DNA of 64,000 nucleotides, taken from positions 27,219,108 through 27,283,107 of the forward strand of contig AP025049.1 in NCBI GenBank assembly GCA_036186865.1. The letters run 5' to 3'. Within the stretch, counting starts at the first letter, position 1. Each line of letters begins with the position of its first letter. The notes below the pieces were generated by a model. That model did not search any database. It saw only the letters and a program-made list of their open reading frames with translations, and was not told where the DNA came from. This document shows, piece by piece, positions 32,125-43,210 of this stretch. This DNA comes from Eustoma russellianum (lineage: Eukaryota; Streptophyta; Magnoliopsida; Gentianales; Gentianaceae). Both the position numbers and the translations under genes were made by a program.

Positions 32125-32557
32125 TTTCTTCTTTGTTTCAACCATTTTAACGTGAGGAGGAAATCAGATTTTGACATGGGTGCTTGTCACCTCCTTGCTT
32201 GTAAGCTACTTGCTTATCACCTCCTTGCTTGGACAAAAATTCAGGTTCTAATTGTATCTTCAAGCTTTGTTTGAACAATGATATCATCCGATCAGGTGGG
32301 ACATGGATCGATAGGTGTTCATGCTTCTTCAATGTAAAGCTCTCTTTGACCTATCTTCAAAGACACCAAGCAACAAAAACAATATGCACAACATATATGA
32401 CATGTCCTAAGGGTTAGTTAAGACTATAAGACATAAGAACTAGCACTAATGTGTGCGGAGTGAACAGTGAAATGTCATGTCTTACAGAACTAACATATGA
32501 CAATAAGTGATACATGAAAATATGTTGTGTTGACCCCATCGTGGGCTCATCATGGAG

Positions 32558-34264
32558 CGAAGCTACAAAACAAGTGATGGGCAAGGAACAAGCAGGGCCG
32601 TTCCACCACCACAACCAAGGCGCCATCCTCCGGAAGAAGTTGAGGACGATAACATTCGACCCCCACACACCGAAGCGAGACGGTTTGCTCCTCCTACACA
32701 AGCAAGAAGGTACGCTCCAAGAAGGTACAATGATGATTACATTCCCTTTGAGCATGATGATTATGACTTTGATGACCACCATCCTCGTGGTTACCAAAGA
32801 CGCCAAAATCCCCTTTTCCCACAAGATGACGATTTTCTCAAAACCAAAATAAGTATTCCCACGTTTTATGGTAAAAGTAATGCGGAGGAATATTTAGAAT
32901 GGGAAACGAAAGTGGATTTGATCTTTTCTTGTACCAATTATAGTGAATTGCAAAAAGTGAGGTATGCTTCCATTGAATTTTCTGGTTATGCACTTAATTG
33001 GTGGACGAATTTGTGTCGAAATAGAACTAAGACGAGACAACCCCCAATCGCCACTTGGGAAGAAATGAAGTTTGAAATGCGACAACGTTTTATTCCAAAC
33101 AATTATGAGAGTTCTATTTTCACGAGTTTGCATAATTTGCGACAAGGTTCCAAAAGTGTAGACGAGTATTATAAAGAGTTAGAAATTTTGTTGGAAAGGT
33201 CTAACTTGCAGGAACCTGAAGAGGCCACCAAGGCTCGATTCTTACATGGTTTAAACAGGGAGATTGCACAAAGGGTTGACCTTCAACCTTACCTCGACCT
33301 CACAACCATGGTCCATATGGCTGAGAAGATTGAAGCACAATTAAAGGTACGTAACTCCTCTAATTTCCATTCCAATTATCGTACTAATCAATCTTCATCA
33401 AGATTTCACAGCAAGCCTTCAGGAACAGGAAGTTCACGGCCTACAGGAGGCCAAGCACGTGACCAAGGTGCGTCACAAAGAATGGACAATCGTGTGCAAT
33501 CCACACAAAGGAGAGATGAACGCACCCAACAAAAGGCTCCTACCGGAAATCCTTCGGATTCTTCAAACAGGTTTAGAGACATTAAATGCTATAAATGTCA
33601 AGGACGTGGTCACATAGGAAAAGAATGTCCTAATTCAAAAAGAATCATGTTAATTGAAGAGACAAACGAATATGTGTCCGAGTCCGAGCATGAAAACGAG
33701 TCTGAGCATGATAATGAAATTGAACCTGAAGAGGACCTAGGCGCATTAGATGATTTTGACACTAAAGAGTTTCTTGTTGTGCGTAGAGCTTTAAATGCAT
33801 ATCCGAAATTAGATGATCACGAACAACATAGAGAAAACATTTTCCATATTCATTGCATGATAAATGGTAAAGTGTGCACCATGATCATTGATTCCGGTTC
33901 TTGTGCTAATGTTGCTAGCATCGAATTAGTAAGAAAACTGAATTTGCCTATGACTAATCATCCGCACCCTTACAAACTTGCATGGCTAAATGACTGCGGT
34001 GAAGTTAGCGTAAGTAAACAAGTTTTGATTTCTCTTAGCATTGGTAGTTACAAAGATGATGTTTTATGTGATGTCGCCCCAATGCATGCTAGTCATATCT
34101 TACTTGGTAGGCCATGGCAATTTGATAGACATGTGACATATGATGGTTATTTGAATCGTTATTCTTTCAAATTGAATGGCAAATTGTACAAACTGCATGC
34201 ACTTCCACCACACAAAGTCCACGAGGATCACCAACGTATGTCCAAGTCTAGAGCCCGATCCTAA
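32558..34264 (+). CDS. gag: D gag, C-terminal part and protease
   Basis: Continues the frame of 17540-17677 after F. It has a basic/Pro-rich stretch, gag domain (YGKSNAEEYLEWETKVD to GLNREIAQ), CCHC knuckle CYKCQGRGHIGKEC (from 33587), acidic stretch, and protease with IIDSGSC (about 33884). The frame ends at 34264 because of a frameshift between about 34233 and 34256; homologous sequence continues in the +1 frame. Confidence 0.88.
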   Translation, partial: RSYKTSDGQGTSRAVPPPQPRRHPPEEVEDDNIRPPHTEARRFAPPTQARRYAPRRYNDDYIPFEHDDYDFDDHHPRGYQRRQNPLFPQDDDFLKTKISIPTFYGKSNAEEYLEWETKVDLIFSCTNYSELQKVRYASIEFSGYALNWWTNLCRNRTKTRQPPIATWEEMKFEMRQRFIPNNYESSIFTSLHNLRQGSKSVDEYYKELEILLERSNLQEPEEATKARFLHGLNREIAQRVDLQPYLDLTTMVHMAEKIEAQLKVRNSSNFHSNYRTNQSSSRFHSKPSGTGSSRPTGGQARDQGASQRMDNRVQSTQRRDERTQQKAPTGNPSDSSNRFRDIKCYKCQGRGHIGKECPNSKRIMLIEETNEYVSESEHENESEHDNEIEPEEDLGALDDFDTKEFLVVRRALNAYPKLDDHEQHRENIFHIHCMINGKVCTMIIDSGSCANVASIELVRKLNLPMTNHPHPYKLAWLNDCGEVSVSKQVLISLSIGSYKDDVLCDVAPMHASHILLGRPWQFDRHVTYDGYLNRYSFKLNGKLYKLHALPPHKVHEDHQRMSKSRARS

Positions 34265-37200
34265 GGAAAAAGAAGCCGAGAAAAAATTCGTGGAGTGTAT
34301 GAAAAGTGAGAACAAAAAAAATGAGGGCAAGGGAAAAGAGGTAGTGCCCCTAAGTGTCAACGAGTCCAAAAAGAAGTGTGGGTATTTTGCAAAGAAAAGA
34401 GAGGTTACACGTGCACTTTATAACAACCAAACTGTCTTCATCATCATCCCAAAGTCGTGTCAACTTGCCCTTGAAGAACTCCCACCAAACTTACCTACCT
34501 CAGTTGCGTCCCTTATCCAAGAATATGAAGTTCTATTTCCTTCCGAACCACCATCCGGATTACCACCTATTAGAGGGATAGAACACCAAATCGACTTTGT
34601 CCCAGGAGCCGTGTTACCCAATCGCCCAGCCTATCGAGCAAACCCCGAAGAAACCAAAGAAATCCAAAGGCAAGTAGAGGAGCTCCTAGCTAGTGGACAA
34701 ATCCGAGAGAGTCTGAGCCCATCTGCCGTCCCCGTCATTTTAGTACCCAAAAAGGATGGAACGTGGAGAATGTGTACCGATTGCCGAGCCATAAACAAGA
34801 TTACCGTCAAGTATAGGTACCCCCATACCTAGGCTAGACGATATGTTAGACATGTTGCACGGATCCAAATTCTTCACCAAAATCGACCTTAAGCAAGGGT
34901 ACTTCCAGGTACGTATTCGAGAAGGGGACGAATGGAAGACTGCATTCAAAACCAAGTTTGGGCTCTATGAGTGGTTAGTGATGCCCTTCGGGCTCACCAA
35001 CGCCCCTAGTACCTTTATGAGGCTAATGAATGAAGTCTTACGTGCGTTCATAGGACGCTTTGTCGTTGTCTATTTCGATGATATCCTAATCTTTCCCACA
35101 CCATAGAAGATCATCTTGACCACATTAGAGCCGTTTTTGAAAAGCTTAAGCAAGAACAACTTTACGCCAACTTTAAGAAGTGCTCTTTCTGTTTAGAACG
35201 CGTAGTTTTTCTAGGCTTTGTCATTTCGGCTGAGGGAGTAGAGATGGATGAGGAAAAGGTTAGGTCAATTGTGGAGTGGCCTATACCTAAGAATGTAGGG
35301 GAAGTTCGCAGTTTTCATGGACTAGCAAGCTTTTATAGACGTTTTGTCAAAGATTTTTCTTCCATAGCTGCACCCCTAAACGAAATTGTGAAAAAAGATG
35401 TGCCTTTTAGGTGGGAAGAGCCACAACAACAGGCATTTGATGAACTCAAACGTAGGCTGACCACTGCACCCATACTTAGACTACCAAATTTTGATGAGAC
35501 ATTTGAGATCGAGTGTGATGCAAGTGGAGTGGGTATAGGCGCAGTTTTGACCCAAAGTAAGAAACCCATAGCCTACTTTAGTGAAAAGTTGAAAGGAGCA
35601 TCATTGAATTACTCTACCTATGATAAGGAACTTTATGCCCTTGTGAGATCCCTACAAACTTGGCAACACTATCTTCAACCTAAAGAGTTTGTGATCCACA
35701 CTGACCACGAAAGCCTTAAGTATCTTAAAGGGCAAGGAAAGTTGAACAAAAGACATGCCAAATGGGTAGAGTTCATAGAACAATTCCCTTACGTGATTAA
35801 GTACAAACAAGGAAAGGATAATATAGTTGCCGATGCCCTCTCTAGGAGATACACGTTAGTGACTACATTATCTTCACGTTTCTTAGGATTTGAATCACTT
35901 AAGGACTTGTACCCCAATGACCATGACTTTGGCACCATTTTCGAGGCATGTAAAGAAGCACCATTTGGGAAATTTTACATACATGAGGGATATCTTTTCA
36001 AAGAACAAAAGCTGTGCGTTCCCCAATCATCCCTACGAGAAGCATTGACCAGAGAAGCCCATGGGGGAGGTTTAATGGGTCATTTCGGAGTGTTCAAAAC
36101 CCTTGAGACTCTTAAAGAACATTTCTATTGGCCCCACATGAGAGTAGACGTCGAGAGGTTGTGTGGTAATTGCATCACTTGCAAACAAGCCAAATCCAAG
36201 TCCCAACCACATGGCCTTTACATGCCTTTACCCGTCCCTGATTCCCCTTGGATTGACATTTCTATGGACTTTGTTTTAGGACTTCCTAGGTCTCGGGGAG
36301 GACGCGATAGCATATATATTGTGGTTGACCGATTTTCAAAAATGGCACATTTCATTGCATGTAGGAAAGTTGATGATGCCACACACGTTGTTGATTTGTT
36401 CTTCAAAGAAATTGTTAGATTGCATGGCATGCCACGTACAATTGTAAGTGATAGAGATACGAAATTTTTGAGTCATTTTTGGCGTGTTTTGTGGGCTAAA
36501 CTTGGTACACAACTGTTGTTTTCCACCACCGCACACCCACAAACTGATGGACAAACTGAAGTCGTTAATCGTACTCTTTCTCAACTATTGCGTGCCATTT
36601 TGCAAAAACACATTAAACACTGGGAAGATTGTTTACCATATATCGAATTTGCATATAATAGGAGTGTCCATCACGGAACTTTGCATAGTCCATTTGAAAT
36701 CGTGTATGACTTTAATCCCTTGTCTCCCATTGATTTGATTCCTATTCCCGTGCATGAACGTTCTAGTCTTGATGGTAAACAAAAAGCGGACAACATAAAG
36801 AAATTGCATGAACAAGTTAAAACACAACTAGAAAAGAAAAACAAAGCTTATGAAAGACGAGCTAACAAACATCGGAAAAGAGTTGTGTTCAAACCTGGAG
36901 ATTTAGTGTGGTTACATTTGCGGAAAGAAAGATTTCCCAATGAAAGAAAGTCAAAATTGATGCCTCGAGGAGATGGACCCTTTAAAGTATTGAAACGCAT
37001 AGGTGACAATGCATACATTCTCGATCTTCCCGACAGGTATGGTTCAGTTTCACCTACTTTTAATGTTGCTGATCTCACCCCTTTCAACGATGACCTTTTT
37101 GATTCGAGGACGAATCCTTTTGAGGAGGGGGGGATTGATGAGGATCAAGGGTCCGATGAGGATCAAGGGCCCCATCAAGAGGTCAAAGGTCCTATAACAA

Positions 37201-37307
37201 GAAGGAGGGCAAGGGAACTTTGTCATCAAGTTGCCACTTTCTTGTACAAGCATGTTCAAGATGAGCCTAAGACTCCTTGGGTTCATTTCATTGAACCTTC
37301 AACTTGA
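34240..37307 (+). pseudogene. pol: D pol (RT, RNase H, integrase, CR tail), frameshifted
   Basis: Pol homologous to A and H throughout. It is broken by the shift near 34245, by one extra base in a C run near 34823 (just before PRLDDML), and by one missing base near 35095, directly after the RT active site YFDDIL. From there it is open to 37307: RNase H (CDASG), HHCC finger, integrase with ISMDF, SDRDTKF and DGQTEVV, GPF motif, DSRTNPFEEGG, and the CR tail (GPITRRRAREL, FLYKHVQDEP, WVHFIEP) in the 3' LTR. With a split RT it cannot make an active polyprotein. Confidence 0.9.
37101..37135 (+). other. D polypurine tract and inverted repeat
   Basis: GATTCG-AGGA-CGAATC at 37101-37116, then GAGGAGGGGGGGAT against the LTR. 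Seven Gs keep the CR tail in frame with pol. Confidence 0.88.
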
Positions 37308-38644
37308 GCATGTATCACATGCACGTCTACATTCTTGTTTTTGAATTTTATTTTGTGTCGTGTGATCTTAGTTTTATGTATTTGCTTTGTAGGTAAATTA
37401 GGTACAAGAGAATGTTTGAAGAGAATGTTCAAGAGAATGTTTCAAGAGAATGTTTGAAGAGAATGTTTCAAAAGAATGTTTGAAGAGGATGTTGAAGAGA
37501 ATGTTTCAAGAGAATATTCGAAGAGAATGTTTGTCTATGCTAAGACAAATTCAAAAGTGTCCAAGATAGAGTCTCTTGATCAAGTTGAAATCAAAATCAT
37601 CTCCATTATCCACAAGAAGGGGGCGGCCATATCTAAAGCAAATGGATAATGATCAATTGAGTTTAAATTCAAAGCTAGGCTTGAATTTAAAATTCAATCT
37701 TAATTTGAATTTAATCTCAATCAATTGGAGACTTAAAGTTCAAAAGGATTTCAGCCTAATCTACATCCACTCCAAAGAAGTCACACGCCAACATGAAGTC
37801 ATTTTGAAGGATAAGGATCACACGCCAATTTTTGAAGCAAAGATGAGATGGCAATTCAAATTTGAATCCAAGTTTAAAATTCAAGTTCAAGTTAAACTCA
37901 ATTTCCAACCAGCATTTGAATTCAACATCTCAACCAATTGAAGACATCTCACACGCCTAGATAAGCATCCACACGCCACTTGAAGATCAAAAGGATGGGA
38001 TTATAATTCAAAGATTGAATTCAAGTTTGAAGTCAAAATTGAATCCAATCTCCAACTAGCCTTTGAATGCAAAGTCAACCACATCTTCAACGCCAACTTC
38101 AGCATCTCCAACGCCAATTTCATCACCAAACATGACTAGATTCATTGAAGATAACATCTTTCAAGCATTTCAAGTTTTAGCTAGAATTATCTTAGTTTAA
38201 ATTTTCAAGCAAAGTTCAAATTTAAACATTTGTTAGATAGCTTTATTTGAATTATCTCTAGCCATTTTCAAGCTAAAGGGGGCGTCTACTAGGCCTATAA
38301 ATAGACCCCTTTGGCTGGTTGTAAACACACCTTTCGATGAATAACAATTCTTGATATTTTCTTCACTTTGAGTGATACTTTGTTTTCTTGGTTTTGCATT
38401 AAAAACCTAAGTTAAGATCCTTCAAAGTTGAGCGATTTGAAGGTATTGCCATTGCCAAAAGGTGCCGTCCAGGAGGGCCATTTTGGTTTGTCTGATCAAC
38501 GACCATCTTATAGTATTGGTCTTGCTCGTTGTCCACACGTTTGATCACTAAGGAAGCAAGGGGAAGTTTACTTCTTTGTGCCTAACCCTTTGTGAAGGAC
38601 GTTTGGAAGGTGGAATTGTTGGAGCCCACGAGTTGCACGCATCA
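37136..38644 (+). repeat. D 3' LTR
   Basis: 1,509 bp, TGATGAGGATC to GCACGCATCA, followed by ACTTT (38645-38649). Carries the last 57 codons of pol, the GAATGTTT array (37403-37531) and the TATA box (38296-38304). Confidence 0.95.
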
Positions 38645-38649
38645 ACTTT

Positions 38650-38946
38650 TGGGTGTAGGTATTTGCTTTTGTTTGCACCATTTTGGTATATCCACTTTTG
38701 TGAATTTGGATTTTTTACATGGCTATATCTCACTTTCTTGTGCAATCACTTATACGTCTTGCCTCTTGCTTTTTGACATTATATAGGCTTTTCTCTCAGT
38801 TTCTTTCACAAAAAAGCCCTTATTGTTTTTTCTTTGGCTCGGCTTTGTTTGTTTTTTGAGTCTACTGCTCACGACCTTTATGAGACATTGCCCACGGCCT
38901 TTTTGGTTTACTTGCATAAGGTTTTGGCGTTTGTTTTCTGAAACAT
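38650..38946 (-). other. N leader, LTR-proximal part
   Basis: Continues 14056-14353 once D is removed. It shares 'ctgctcac-acctt' and 'gagacattgcccacggcc' with the F leader. At its right end a degenerate primer site (TCTGAAACA on the plus strand, about 38937-38945, for TCTGATACCA) lies next to the LTR. Confidence 0.65.
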
Positions 38947-40307
38947 TGATGCGTGTAAGACGTGGGCTCAAACAATTCCACCTTGCAAACGTCCTTCACA
39001 ATGGGTTAGGCACAAGGGAGAAGACTTCCCCTTGCTTCCTTAGTGAAACAAACGATTGGTTCAATAAGCAAGAACCAACACTTCAAGATGGTCGTTGATC
39101 AGGCAAACCATAATGGCCCTCCTAGACGGCACCTTTAAGCAATGGCAACACCTTCAAAATGTTCAACTTCGAAGGATATTAACCTAGGTTTTTAATGCAA
39201 AACCAAGAAAACAAAGTCTCACAAGAAGTGAAGGAAAATATCAAGATTTTATTTCATCCAAAGTTCTTCTCCTAGGTGCCCCAAGGGCTCTATTTATAGG
39301 CTGAATACTCGTCATTTCAGCCTTGAAATGAGTAGAAATGATTGCAAATAAACTAGCTAACAATTGTTTAAAAATTGAAAATTGTTTGAATTCGAAAATA
39401 AAACAAATCCTAGCTAAAATTTGAAATGCTTGTAGGCTGCCAACTTCTCCACATCCAGGTGTGTTTTTTGAGTCAATGAGGGTGTTGGAGACTTGATTTG
39501 ATGTTGAAGAAGTGATTGGAATTGAATTCGAATTTCAGTTGGCTGTTGATTGTCTTCTCCATCTCTTCCCGACGTGTTTGATGACTCATGAGGGTGTTGA
39601 AAATCTGATTTGATGTTGAGATAGTGGTTGGAGTTGAATTCAAAAGTTAGTTGATGTTTGAATTCAAATTGAGTTTGAATTTGAATTCAATTTTGAGTTG
39701 CGATCTCATCTCTTTATTTTCTTCGAAAATGGCTTGTGGATGGCTCAAGATGGTGGATGAAAACTTCTTGAAATTTAAGTCTCAAATTGGTTGAAACTTG
39801 AAATTCAAATCGGGGTTGAATTTAAATTCAAGTTTAACTTCAAATTGATCTTCCATTTTGGCTACTTTGTGGCCGCCCTTATCCTTGTTGTTTGAAGATA
39901 ATTTTGAGCTAACTTTGAACTTGAAAACTCCATGTTGGATTGTCTTTGTTGAGACAAACATTCTTTTCGAACAAACATTCTTTTTGTCTCCTTTTTAGGG
40001 TGCACACGCTTTTGATGCTTTTTGTGGTCCTCTGTTTGGCTTGTAACTTATTACGTACCTAGTTACCTATAAGGCAAACAAAAGGAAACAAGGATCAGAA
40101 GGAAACTAGACAAAATTCAAAACAAGGAATACTCACACACACGCAAATTCATACACGTTCATAGTGCCAACGAAGTGAACCCAATGAACCTTAGGTTCAT
40201 CTTGAACATGTTTGTACAAGAAGGTTCCAACTTGATGTCCAAGTTCTCTAGCCCTCCTTTTTTTCATAGAACCCATGACCTCTTGATGGGGTCCTCGATC
40301 CTCATCA
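38947..40307 (-). repeat. LTR shared by N (left) and I (right)
   Basis: 1,361 bp; on the minus strand TGATGAGGATCGAGG to ACACGCATCA. D-group LTR with TATA box at 39290-39298. On its left is a leader (so it is the 5' LTR of N); on its right is a polypurine tract and coding tail (so it is the 3' LTR of I). It encodes the CR tail (KKRRARELGHQVGTFLYKHV) in a frame shifted from the upstream one because the polypurine tract has six Gs instead of seven. Confidence 0.8.
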
Positions 40308-41048
40308 ATCCCCCCTCCTTAAGAAGATTCGACCTCGAATCTAAACAGTCAAATGTATAAGAGGGATACTTCAACAAAAACTCACAATATACACAAGACA
40401 CAAACCTAAGAGAATAAAGTATAATGAACATGCGTAATTTGAGTTTAACATGCTTAGAATGAACAATTAACTGAAGGAAGAAGCATGTCGACAAAAACAC
40501 AAACATATCTACATGAACACTTAGCAACAAGCACCTCTGTCTAATGGGGTTAGGATGCACTAACAAGATAGGTAGAAAACTCCTCTCACAAGATTTGTCA
40601 TGCATGAAAGAGAAAGTACGTAACACCTGAGGAATAAACAGCGTACCTTGTATGTTACTCAGAACTTCCAAATCAGATGTATTTGAGCTATCATGCTCAA
40701 CAAAGCACAAATGAGCACTAACATGCAAATTATCATCCTCAAAATCAGTTTACAACTTAATGTCAAGTAGAATTTCAGATTCATAAGCACGCAAATTAGA
40801 AGTCTCAGCACTATCATATGGAATGTCACTATAAAGACACTCAAACAAAGGATTATTATGGACAACCCATTCATGTCTCTCAACGTTATCTTGTTTATGA
40901 CCTAAAATATCACCATTCTCACTTGAAAAGTCATTCAAATCATCTTGTAAATCAGCATGTAAATCAAGCAAATCATGTGTAAATCAAGCTCATCATTTTC
41001 GGCAAGCAAGTCAGTCTCATGCATATGAACATGATAAACATCAACAAG
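40308..41048 (-). pseudogene. I: C-terminal part of acidic protein, frameshifted
   Basis: On the minus strand this is homologous to the G acidic region: LLDLHADLQDDL, ERHEWVVHNNPLFE, EHDSSNTSDLEVL, FSFMHDKS, then LDSRSNLLKEGG at the polypurine tract. An in-frame stop near 40755 and a frame change separate the parts. The inverted repeat GATTCG-AGGT-CGAATC is at 40326-40341. The frame continues beyond solo LTR J1 into 42242-42983. Confidence 0.78.
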
Positions 41049-41053
41049 TCTCC

Positions 41054-42236
41054 TGATGAGCTACAGCCTAACCTTGTGGATACAAACATTGATGATGACA
41101 CCTCACTGCCCCGCACAGGTCCCATAACAAGGAGTATGGCTAAGAAGTTGTTACATTATGTTGAATCATTTCTTTATAGGCATGAAGAGGATGAACCAAG
41201 CAAAGATGATGTCCATTGGGTTTATATGATACAAGCTTTGATCTAGTTGTATCAAAAACATGTTGTACATATCTTTAGTTGTTCTTTTTAATATTGTTGG
41301 TTGGTTAACCTTGTTTTAGGATAGTTTGTGTTGTATTAATGCCTTGTCTTTCAGGTACACGTACTTAGCTTGAAAATGCAATTAGAACCTGAATTTTTGT
41401 TCAAGCAAGGAGGTGATAACCAAGTAGCTTACAAGCAAGGTGGTGACAAGCACCCATGTCAAATCTGAATTCTTCTTCACATTGGAATGGATGGACAAGC
41501 TGCTCATTTCATGAACCAATTGGAAGAAGTCTTGCAAATCTTCAAACCAATCAAAAACAAGCAAAGAGACAAGCAAGCAAGCTGCACAACAAATGATCCA
41601 ATCAAATTAAGATTGTTTAAGGCCTAGCTCACGCAAGAAAGGTTTGAAAATTCAAAGGCCAACTTGCAACCAATCAAAGCCTAATTCAAAGCAAGCTGCT
41701 CCAAGAATTATCCAATCAAAATTGATCAAAGACAAGCATGGAAGCACGGCAAAGGGAACCATCTTTCTAGGAACTAAAGTTGTTCAAACAAGTTACCAAG
41801 CAAGCATGTTATTCCTAGTCTTGTACTTTGTACTTTAAACTTTGTACCTTGCCATTTTCGTTTGTTATAAGTAGCATAGGAAGCTGAATGTACAAAAAAC
41901 ACAATATCAAACACATTTCAATCAAAACTTCCTTTAAGGAATTCTCAACTTTTCTAGTTGAAGCTTAAGCCACTAACGGTTTCTTTCAAGTTCATAGCCT
42001 AGAACTTGTTAAATATTTACTTCATTTTTGGTTTACAGCATCTTAGGGTCTCAATGAGGTTTTAGATGTGTTGGAATGCCAAAAAGGAAGAGGTGTTGGT
42101 ATAAATTGAGCCAAGACAAACGGTTACAGTTCAAGGGGTGTCATTGTGATGTTCTTTGCCATAGCCGAGGTTCAAATCAGTTTGGAATAGAAGACAAAGT
42201 CTTGGAAACGTTTTCTAGCCTTTATTTGGCTCATCA
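41054..42236 (+). repeat. J1: solo LTR (J/H type)
   Basis: 1,183 bp, TGATGAGCTACAGCC to TTGGCTCATCA, flanked by TCTCC (41049-41053, 42237-42241). No internal region on either side, so it is a solo LTR. It encodes a CR tail (41055-41246: GPITRSMAKKLL, FLYRHEEDEP, WVYMIQ), CCAAT/AAGCTGC repeats and TTATAAGTAG (41865-41874). It lies in the I coding region. Confidence 0.93.
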
Positions 42237-42241
42237 TCTCC

Positions 42242-42983
42242 TAAGACCCTGCAATTTATTAAGGATGTCTATTCTGCGCACCTTTTGTTCTTCTACTTCT
42301 ATAAGGATCTCAAAGTTACATTCTTTTTGTGCTAGAAGTCTCTTACGAATGTCAGAATTACGTTCTAAGAACTTCACACAGTCATGTTCTACTTCAACAT
42401 CATCATGGAAACAAACATGCAAATTCTTGTCAAGTTCACACAGTTTAGAGGGCAAAACAACATTGCTGGAATCATATTCATACAAACAAGATTTAGACGA
42501 TTTAGGATCATGCAATTCAAGAAGCTTATCGTGTAAGTCATGTTCATTTGGCACATCAACTTTATCATCATGAACAACATGTGTATCAATTGAAATTTCA
42601 GCATCATCATTATAAGAATCGTATCAACAGTAAAATCATCACTAAAATCATCTAATTTCGGATATGCATCCAGAGCTCTATGCACAACAAGAAATTCCTT
42701 AGTGTCATTATCATCTAGTGCGCCTAGATCCTCTTCAATATCAGTTTCATTATCATGCTCAAATTTATTTTCATGCTCGGACTCAGTCACGTATTCATTA
42801 GTTTCCTGAATTAACATGACTCGTTTAGCATTAGGACACTATTTTTCTAGGTGACCACGACCTTGACATTTATAGCATTTAATGTCCCTAAACCTGTTAG
42901 AGAGTTTAGAAGAATTCCCTGTAGGACCTTTTTGTTGGGCTCGGTCACGTCGCTATTATGTGCCCTACATACGATTGTAAAAC
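42242..42983 (-). pseudogene. I: zinc knuckle and acidic region remnant
   Basis: On the minus strand: a CCHC knuckle CYKCQGRGHLEK with a stop codon just before its last Cys, then NAKRVMLIQETNEYV, EEDLGALDD and EFLVVHRALDAYPKLDD, matching the D gag end closely. Where D enters protease, I departs to an acidic stretch (HDLHDKLLELHDPKSSKS; EVEHDCVKFLERNSDIRK) after a frameshift near 42630. I is thus D-type gag joined to a G-type acidic region, with no pol. The N-terminal side is cut by F2. Confidence 0.78.
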
Positions 42984-43210
42984 TGATGAGCCCACGATGG
43001 GGTCAACGCAACATATTTTCATGTATCATTTATTGTCACATGTTAGTTCTGTAAGACATGGCATATCACTGTTAACTCCGCACACACTAGTGCTACTTCT
43101 TATGTCTTGTAGTCTTAACTAACCCTTAGGACATGTCATATATGTTGTGTATCTTGTGTTTGTTGCTTGGTGTCTTTGAAGATAGGTCAAAGAGAGCTTT
43201 ACATTGAAAA
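42984..43210 (+). repeat. F2: first 227 bp of an F-type LTR
   Basis: TGATGAGCCCACGATGGGGT and following sequence match the start of the F LTR (reverse of 19139 and 32552) until 'gagctttacattgaa', then J2 begins. AAAAC precedes it. The remainder is not in the window. Confidence 0.8.

Larger units (their letters stand above)
17678..32552 (-). mobile_element. F: non-autonomous CRM-like element inserted in D gag
   Basis: Two 1,462-bp LTRs (17678-19139, 31091-32552) and target duplication TGGAG bound the element. It reads on the minus strand. Without the nested G it is about 6.35 kb. It has a PBS, a ~2-kb leader, one frame of 431 codons and a polypurine tract, and no protease, RT or integrase. 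Its leader and the 3' part of its LTR match J/H elements, so I infer it is mobilised by their proteins. Confidence 0.93.
31091..32552 (-). repeat. F 5' LTR
   Basis: 1,462 bp, matching 17678-19139 with very few differences (for example C/T at 17882 versus 31295). On the minus strand TGATGAGCCC to GGCTCATCA. It is followed on the plus strand by the target duplication TGGAG (32553-32557) and D gag. Confidence 0.93.
14359..38644 (+). mobile_element. D: CRM-like retrotransposon split by nested F and G
   Basis: Two 1,509-bp LTRs (14359-15867 and 37136-38644) and a 5-bp target duplication ACTTT (14354-14358, 38645-38649) bound this element. Inside lie a PBS, a leader, gag and pol. F (with G inside it) sits in gag. 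Without F and its duplicated 5 bp, D is about 9.4 kb. Pol carries three frameshifts, so this copy is not autonomous now. I noticed only a handful of differences between its LTRs. Confidence 0.95.
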
